DNA from: an uncultured Alphaproteobacteria bacterium
Lineage (GTDB): Bacteria > Pseudomonadota > Alphaproteobacteria > RF32 > CAG-239
Direction of reading: 5' to 3'
DNA: 10,788 nt
Assembly: GCA_900553115.1 (NCBI GenBank)
Contig: USCF01000021.1
Location: 1 to 10,788, forward strand
The notes beneath the pieces were generated by a model. That model was not told the DNA's origin and searched no databases. It was given only the letters and a program-made list of their open reading frames with translations. This document shows, in pieces, positions 6,496 through 10,788 of the stretch; positions within the stretch are counted from its first letter, which is position 1, and the number at the start of each line of letters is the position of its first letter. The position numbers were made by a program, and so were the translations under genes.

Positions 6496-7317
6496 CTATT
6501 TATCATCGCCGACACTAAAAATAGCATAATGCAACGCAAAAGAACAATCTTTGTAACCACAAAAACAGCCGGATTCTGCCGAACCTTGACTAAACGGTGT
6601 CGGCATAAATTTATCATTAGGTCTGGCCACATTCATTTGATATTGCATTCTTGGACTCCTAAAAAACGTATTATCGCCGGCAGCTTTTTGCTCCTTTGCT
6701 TTTTTCTGCTCCGGAGTTTCATCAATTTCTTCAAGGGCGCTGTCTTCACCTGTACGAGCGTCAACACTGCCTATAGCCACAGCTAAAAGACCTTTCAGAC
6801 TATCTCCCCAATCAAGCATTGCTAAATCAATGCACGCTCTTCTGGAAAGTCCTTGATAAGACATTTTGAAGGTTGGCGACGACAATGTTCCGGCCTTATT
6901 ATAAATAACATACGACGGAACAATCTCTATTTTACCGCCAAACGGATTCAATAAATATTGACCTTTTCTGTCTTTATGAACTAAACGCTCCGGAATCGCT
7001 CCCATTTTTATCAAATTATCCAAATTCTGCGCCGGTTCATCTGTATGTAAAAGATAAGCATTGCGGATATTGTCAATAAGTTGAGAAATTTCCAGAGTCG
7101 TTCTGTTTAGTTTTTTTATGTATTGTAAATCTTCATAGCGATTTGAAATAAACTCAGAAAGAAAATAGCTTCCGCCGCCGACAAAAACGGCTAAAACAAA
7201 AAGAAGAATAATAAACTCTCTAATCTTTTGTTCAAGCCTTTGTCTGGCGCGTTCTTTTTCTTTTTTAAGAATTAACTGCTCGTTAGCATTTAAATCTTTC
7301 TTGGGTTTATTCATCAT
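6496..7317 (-). CDS. One-TM protein with PilS/type IVb pilin-like exterior domain
   Basis: This is a 273-residue protein. Residues 1-34 are strongly charged (KKEKERARQRLEQK region) and predicted cytosolic. A single membrane helix spans about 35-54, and the rest is predicted periplasmic. After the helix come features that resemble type IVb/PilS-type pilins: a helix with LNRTTLEISQLIDNIRNAY (70-88), NLIKMGAIPERLV (101-113), LLNPFGGKIEIV (122-133), and FKMSYQGLSRRACIDLA (150-166). Such pilins normally carry a short basic leader cut before a Phe/Met, but no such site is seen, and the N-terminal tail is long. A charged linker (190-213) leads to a tail with C251, C253 and C258. ATG-ATG follows the secA TAA directly. 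GGA lies four bases before the first ATG and seven before the second, so M2 may be the true start. The function is unknown; linkage to secA suggests an export or envelope role. Confidence 0.75.
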   Translation of the reverse strand: MMNKPKKDLNANEQLILKKEKERARQRLEQKIREFIILLFVLAVFVGGGSYFLSEFISNRYEDLQYIKKLNRTTLEISQLIDNIRNAYLLHTDEPAQNLDNLIKMGAIPERLVHKDRKGQYLLNPFGGKIEIVPSYVIYNKAGTLSSPTFKMSYQGLSRRACIDLAMLDWGDSLKGLLAVAIGSVDARTGEDSALEEIDETPEQKKAKEQKAAGDNTFFRSPRMQYQMNVARPNDKFMPTPFSQGSAESGCFCGYKDCSFALHYAIFSVGDDK

Positions 7318-9987
7318 TTATTCCACAATTCTTCCATGACAATGCTTAAATTTTTTACCGCTTCCGCATGGACAAGGATCATTTCTTGATACACCCACAA
7401 ACAATGACGGATCCATCGGTTTCAACGGTTCATCTCCTTCATGCACGGCTGACATCGGACGATTTTGTTCTTTATCCATCGCCTTCTGCATTTGCTCTTG
7501 CGAATCTGTTTGAATTACAGTATGGCAAATAACCACTGTCACGCGCTGTTTTAAAATATCCAGCATCCGTGAAAACATATTAAACGCCTCTTTTTTATAC
7601 TCATTCAGCGGATCTTTCTGGCCATAAGCGCGCAGCACAATAGTATGACGCATCAAATCCAATGTCGCAATGTGATCTTTCCATAATTGATCCAGCACTT
7701 GCAAGAAAATGCTTTTTTGCACCATTTTCACAGCATCAGCCGGCAAAGAAGCCTCTCTTTCCATCATACGGCCATCAACTTCCTGTAAGATTTTTTCTTT
7801 CAGACCTTCGCTGTCCAATTCCGGTTCGTTGCACCAATTAGTAATTGGCAAAACAAAACCTGTAGCCGCCGACAAATCTTGTTTCAAGCTTTCTTTATCC
7901 CATTCTGAAGCTCCAGTGCCATAAGGAACATGCGCGTCAATAATACCGCTTAAATATTCATCGCGCATATCTTTAATGGTGTCAGACAAGTCTTCGCTTT
8001 CCATAATTTCACGACGTTGTTCATAAATAATTTTACGCTGTTCATTCATAACATTGTCATATTTCAGCAAGTTTTTACGAATGTCAAAGTTACGCTCTTC
8101 CACTTTTTGCTGAGCTTTTTCCAAAGCCTTGCTAATCCATGGGTGAACAAGAGCCTCTCCTTCCGGAAGTCCTAAACGCTGCAAAACATTAGACATTTTT
8201 TCTGAACCGAAAATACGCATTAAATCATCTTGCATAGAAAGGAAAAACTTAGAAGTACCAGGATCACCCTGACGACCGGCACGACCGCGCAGCTGATTAT
8301 CAATACGACGGCTTTCGTGACGTTCAGTACCCAAAATATACAAACCGCCGGCTGCCAAAACTTTTTCTTTATCCGCAGCAACTTCAGCTTCTATTTTTTG
8401 TTTCAGCTCTGCAATCTGCTCCGGTGTTTCATCACCTTTAAGCATTTCTTGCAATTTCATTTCCGGATTACCGCCAAGCTGAATATCAGTACCGCGGCCT
8501 GCCATATTGGTGGCAATAGTCACCGCACCAGAAACACCGGCTTGCGCCACAATGGCAGCCTCACGCTCATGATAACGCGCATTCAAAACTTCAAAATGCA
8601 AATCCGGCGCCGCTTTATGTAACAAATTAGCCACAACTTCTGATTTTTCCACTGAGGTTGTACCCACCAAAACCGGCTGTCCGCGACGGTGGCAATCTAA
8701 AATCGTGTTAATGATAGCACGATATTTTTCACCCTCGGTACGATATATCTCATCATGCAAATCCTGACGCTGTACCGGTTTATTTGTCGGAATTTCCACA
8801 CAAACCAAATTATAAATATCACAAAATTCAGTTTCTTCGGTCATAGCCGTACCTGTCATACCAGATAATTTTGGATATAAACGGAAATAATTTTGGAAAG
8901 TAATAGAGGCTAAAGTCTGATTTTCTGATTGAATTTTAACTCCCTCTTTTGCCTCCAAAGCCTGATGTAAGCCATCGCTGAAACGACGTCCTTCCATAAT
9001 ACGGCCGGTAAATTCATCAACAATGACTACTTTGCCGTCTTTAACAATATAATCCACGTCTTTTTGAAACATCTCATGTGCGCGCAAAGCATTATTAACG
9101 TGCTGCACTAAGCCAACATTGCCAATATCATACAAAGAACCGTCTTTAATCAATCCGGCTTCACGCAGCAATTTTTCAACATGCTCCATACCAGCTTCGG
9201 TCAGAGTCACATTTTTTTGCTTTTCATCTTTTTCATAATCTTCCGGAACCAACTGCGACATCAAATTAGAAACACTTATATATGTGGCCGAAGAATCTTC
9301 TGCTTCTCCCGAAATAATCAACGGAGTTCTGGCCTCATCAATCAAAATTGAATCCACTTCATCGACAATAGCAAAATTAAAATCGCGTTGTACCCGTTCA
9401 TATAAGCTAAACTTCATATTATCGCGCAAGTAGTCAAAACCAAGCTCGTTGTTAGTTGCATATACTATGTCCGAATTATAAGCCATACGGCGTTCATTAT
9501 CATTTTTGCCGTGAATAATATAGTCAACAGTCAAACCTAAAAAGCGATAAATTTTGCCCATCCACTCAGCATCACGTTTTGCCAAATAGTCATTAACCGT
9601 CACCACATGCACGCCTTTGCCCTCAAGAGCATTCAAATATGCGGCCAGAGTAGCAACCAAAGTTTTACCCTCACCGGTTTTCATTTCGGCAATCATGCCT
9701 TTGTGCAAAACAATACCGCCTATCAGCTGTACATCATAGTGGCGTTGTCCCATAACGCGTTTAGAGGCCTCGCGTACGGTAGCAAAAGCTTCCGGCAAAA
9801 TATCATCAAGTGTTTCGCCGTTTTTCAAACGATTGCGATATTCATCGGTTTTTGCTTTCAATTCTTCATCGGATAATTTGATGAAATTAGGTTCTAACGC
9901 ATTGATTTGGTTTACGATTTTATATAATTTTTTAACAAAGCGGTCATTGGCGCTGCCAAAAATTTTACGGGCAATTTTTCCTAACAT
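7318..9987 (-). CDS. secA: Preprotein translocase ATPase SecA
   Basis: SecA drives unfolded preproteins through the SecYEG channel by ATP hydrolysis at the inner face of the cytoplasmic membrane. The 889-residue product is full length. Walker A is MKTGEGKT (102-109) and Walker B is DEVD (209-212), followed by the conserved [12 protein letters not shown]. Nucleotide-binding domain 2 includes [14 protein letters not shown] and [12 protein letters not shown]. The scaffold and helical-wing regions follow, and the C-terminus is a zinc-binding SecB/lipid-interaction motif with C872, C874, C883 and H884. AAGGA lies just before the ATG. The gene is first of a two-gene unit and is divergent from a periplasmic foldase gene. 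No frameshift or missing key residue is seen. Confidence 0.98.
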   Translation of the reverse strand: MLGKIARKIFGSANDRFVKKLYKIVNQINALEPNFIKLSDEELKAKTDEYRNRLKNGETLDDILPEAFATVREASKRVMGQRHYDVQLIGGIVLHKGMIAEMKTGEGKTLVATLAAYLNALEGKGVHVVTVNDYLAKRDAEWMGKIYRFLGLTVDYIIHGKNDNERRMAYNSDIVYATNNELGFDYLRDNMKFSLYERVQRDFNFAIVDEVDSILIDEARTPLIISGEAEDSSATYISVSNLMSQLVPEDYEKDEKQKNVTLTEAGMEHVEKLLREAGLIKDGSLYDIGNVGLVQHVNNALRAHEMFQKDVDYIVKDGKVVIVDEFTGRIMEGRRFSDGLHQALEAKEGVKIQSENQTLASITFQNYFRLYPKLSGMTGTAMTEETEFCDIYNLVCVEIPTNKPVQRQDLHDEIYRTEGEKYRAIINTILDCHRRGQPVLVGTTSVEKSEVVANLLHKAAPDLHFEVLNARYHEREAAIVAQAGVSGAVTIATNMAGRGTDIQLGGNPEMKLQEMLKGDETPEQIAELKQKIEAEVAADKEKVLAAGGLYILGTERHESRRIDNQLRGRAGRQGDPGTSKFFLSMQDDLMRIFGSEKMSNVLQRLGLPEGEALVHPWISKALEKAQQKVEERNFDIRKNLLKYDNVMNEQRKIIYEQRREIMESEDLSDTIKDMRDEYLSGIIDAHVPYGTGASEWDKESLKQDLSAATGFVLPITNWCNEPELDSEGLKEKILQEVDGRMMEREASLPADAVKMVQKSIFLQVLDQLWKDHIATLDLMRHTIVLRAYGQKDPLNEYKKEAFNMFSRMLDILKQRVTVVICHTVIQTDSQEQMQKAMDKEQNRPMSAVHEGDEPLKPMDPSLFVGVSRNDPCPCGSGKKFKHCHGRIVE

Positions 9988-10019
9988 AGAAGTTCCTTAT
10001 AATATATTGTTTCAAAATA

Positions 10020-10048
10020 CATTTAGTTTGATTATATTATAAAGTCAA
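10020..10048 (-). promoter_or_regulatory. Possible secA promoter
   Basis: On the minus strand TTGACT (10048-10043) is a good -35. The -10 at 17 bases is TAAATG (10025-10020), a poor match, and TATAAT-like sequences nearby have no matching -35. The 161-base divergent gap must hold promoters for both genes, so a secA promoter here is expected, but the exact element is uncertain. Confidence 0.35.
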
Positions 10049-10088
10049 GCCCCTGCGCAAAAGTTATAAACCATAGGCAAAAAATCCT

Positions 10089-10117
10089 TTGAATTTTATT
10101 TATATTGTATATATGAT
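10089..10117 (+). promoter_or_regulatory. Predicted promoter of the parvulin foldase gene
   Basis: TTGAAT (10089-10094), a 17-base spacer and TATGAT (10112-10117) fit a sigma70-type promoter. The predicted start is near 10124, giving a leader of about 25 bases that contains the strong AGGAGG at 10138-10143. No operator or hairpin is obvious in the leader. Confidence 0.55.
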
Positions 10118-10148
10118 ATTAACGATTTGTTTATTTTAGGAGGAATTT

Positions 10149-10788
10149 ATGCAGAAAAAATATGTTTTTGCCACCACTGCCGCTGTTGTGGTTATGTTGG
10201 CAGGCGCTTTTACTTATAAAGTATACGCAGAAAGAAACAACGGTATCGCCGCTGTGGTAAACGGTGAGCAAATCACTGTTGCCGAAATTAAAGAAGCTTA
10301 CGAACAAACACCGCAAATTAAAGCTCAAGTTTCTTTTGATGAATTTTATGGCCGCGCTCTTGACGTTATGGTTAATAGCAAATTAGCTTTGCAAGCTGCA
10401 ACAGCTGCAAATGTTCAAGCATCGCCGGAATATCAAAAAGAATTGGCTGCTATGCAAGAAGATTTGGCTCGCAAAGTTTATATTGACCAGCAATTGGCTC
10501 AAAAAGTAACCGATGCCGAAGTTAAAAAAGTATATGATGAATATGTTGCAAACTTTAAGAGCGAAAAAGAAATTAAAGCTAAACATATTTTGGTTGACGA
10601 TGAAAAATTGGCAGAAGAAATTATTGCTAAATTGAATAAAAAATCTGCTAAATTTGATGATTTGGCTAAACAATACTCAAAAGATCAGGCTGATTTAGGC
10701 TATTTTACTGCTGAAGCTATGGTTCCAGAATTTTCTGAAGCTGCTTTTGCTTTGAAAAAAGGCTCTTTTTCTTTAAAACCGGTTATAT
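10149..10788 (+). CDS. Periplasmic parvulin-type peptidyl-prolyl isomerase (PpiC/PrsA/SurA-like), 3' truncated by window
   Basis: This is a foldase that isomerises X-Pro bonds in exported proteins, acting outside the cytoplasmic membrane. The 213 visible residues start with an N-terminal signal peptide (basic MQKK, hydrophobic to about residue 22, possible cleavage after VYA at 27). A SurA-N-like helical region follows (33-130, VVNGEQITVAEI onward). The parvulin domain starts at KAKHILV, with H146 in the conserved active-site position, and continues through DLGYF and MVPEFSEAAFAL. The gene runs off the right end, so the C-terminus is unseen. AGGAGG five bases before the ATG is the strongest ribosome site in the window, and the gene favours GCT, AAA and TTG codons, consistent with high expression. 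It is divergent from secA, matching a role in folding Sec-exported proteins. Confidence 0.92.
   Translation, partial: MQKKYVFATTAAVVVMLAGAFTYKVYAERNNGIAAVVNGEQITVAEIKEAYEQTPQIKAQVSFDEFYGRALDVMVNSKLALQAATAANVQASPEYQKELAAMQEDLARKVYIDQQLAQKVTDAEVKKVYDEYVANFKSEKEIKAKHILVDDEKLAEEIIAKLNKKSAKFDDLAKQYSKDQADLGYFTAEAMVPEFSEAAFALKKGSFSLKPVI

Noticed and set aside
10383..10673. Minus-strand open frame of 96 codons rich in F and N
   Set aside because: It is antisense to the parvulin gene, which has clear domain motifs, a signal peptide and a strong ribosome site.
1..10788. CRISPR array, tRNA or rRNA genes, insertion sequence or transposase
   Set aside because: None seen. The only repeat is the pair at 1-167, whose 62-bp units and single 43-bp spacer with a terminator do not fit a CRISPR; no transposase motifs or cloverleaf were found by reading.

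Overview
The window is AT-rich, gene-dense bacterial DNA that looks chromosomal. Gene content and order suggest a host-associated or reduced-lifestyle alphaproteobacterium. The main support is secA lying divergent from a periplasmic parvulin-type foldase, an arrangement I recall from alphaproteobacteria. Codon use is A/T-biased and genes are packed with overlapping starts and stops. Taxonomy is inference; there is no rRNA or other marker to fix it.

Layout, right to left on the minus strand: secA (7318-9987) is followed without a gap by a one-TM protein whose soluble part resembles type IVb/PilS pilins (6496-7317). That pair ends at AT-rich hairpins (6434-6492). A well-formed sigma70-type promoter (6403-6430) then appears to start a compact seven-gene operon: serS, a YfbR-like HD-domain nucleotidase, a HAD phosphatase, a membrane-anchored protein that I read as a degenerate MEMO-AMMECR1 fusion, an M49-like zinc peptidase, a small polytopic membrane protein, and a 55-residue lipoprotein (221-388). 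Junctions are TAATG, a 25-nt overlap, ATGA, an 11-nt overlap, then gaps of 12 and 9 nt in which the upstream stop sits in or against the next Shine-Dalgarno. This implies translational coupling along the chain. The operon appears to end at a GC-rich Rho-independent terminator (61-90).

That terminator lies between two copies of a 62-bp direct repeat (1-62 and 106-167), which carry two conserved dyads, one with a compensatory base-pair change. The left copy touches the window edge, so the array may continue outside.

On the plus strand, with its own promoter and a strong Shine-Dalgarno, a secreted PpiC/parvulin foldase starts at 10149 and runs off the right end. SecA (export motor) and the foldase (periplasmic folding) form one functional pair. 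The seven-gene operon combines tRNA charging, nucleotide and phosphate-ester clean-up, a predicted cytosolic peptidase, and three uncharacterised envelope proteins. The least explained parts are the MEMO-AMMECR1-like protein, the pilin-like protein coupled to secA, the tiny lipoprotein, and the structured repeat.
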